Below are positions 35,280 to 35,281 of a stretch of DNA of 35,281 nucleotides, piece after piece; the stretch's first letter is position 1; the number at the start of each line of letters is the position of its first letter. Below the pieces are notes generated by a model. It ran no database searches and was not told where the DNA came from. It saw only the letters and a program-made list of their open reading frames with translations. This DNA is from Chryseobacterium sp. CH21 (GTDB lineage: Bacteria; Bacteroidota; Bacteroidia; Flavobacteriales; Weeksellaceae). The position numbers and the translations under genes are program-made. The DNA lies in the NCBI RefSeq assembly GCF_004119445.1, contig NZ_QICI01000016.1:1-35281 (forward strand), written 5' to 3'.

Positions 35280-35281
35280 GT

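Overview
The window reads as one contig from a Chryseobacterium-like member of the Flavobacteriia (Bacteroidetes). Four things support this: AT-rich DNA, promoters of the TTTG / TAnnTTTG type rather than -35/-10, a secreted protein with a type IX secretion (T9SS) sorting domain, and a 'hybrid propeller' LytS/LytTR sensor pair. The content is chromosomal: housekeeping, stress and transport genes with many small dispersed palindromes. I see no rRNA, tRNA, CRISPR array or transposase.

Layout. 1-659: gene-free repeat zone, with one arm of a 101-bp inverted repeat shared by both contig ends and two copies of a structured ~215-bp repeat. 660-4880: trxB, holA, a small PD-(D/E)xK nuclease-like gene divergent from holA, a (TAAA)12 microsatellite, a HAD phosphatase and a secreted dienelactone hydrolase. 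4941-10260: a PEGA lipoprotein, a T9SS cargo protein, and a propeller histidine kinase (split by a one-base frameshift at an A8 run) with its LytTR regulator. 10322-12547: cupin, GNAT, DUF2911 and CDP-alcohol phosphatidyltransferase genes. 12610-16185: a minus-strand Crp/Fnr - DinB - Ogt - PEP-mutase-like - Ada cluster that looks like an alkylation-repair unit. 16255-20042: envelope proteins of unknown role, including a retropepsin-like protein without the expected catalytic motifs and a frameshifted lipoprotein. 20251-24922: an iron-siderophore operon (TonB-dependent receptor, PepSY membrane protein, secreted esterase) whose last two genes are frameshifted. 25123-28639: a SnoaL-like protein, two unknown proteins and a phage-tail-collar-like protein. 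28855-34381: the pyrimidine genes pyrB-carA-carB. 34621-35082: a divergent Lrp/AsnC regulator. 35083-35281: the other repeat end.

The most interesting biological signal is the pyrB leader (34382-34535). It has a consensus promoter, a 23-codon leader ORF, an internal GC hairpin followed by a U-rich stretch, and an intrinsic terminator whose stem overlaps the leader stop codon, all just before pyrB. This resembles the enterobacterial pyrBI translation-coupled attenuator, in a phylum where I do not know of such a description.

The main quality signal is that four genes (6627-9508, 18216-19066, 20251-21301, 21285-22570) are broken at five places, and each break is repaired by adding one base to an A/T run. 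Systematic under-calling of homopolymers is the simplest explanation. The A8 site in the kinase also fits a slippery sequence, so real slippage remains possible there.
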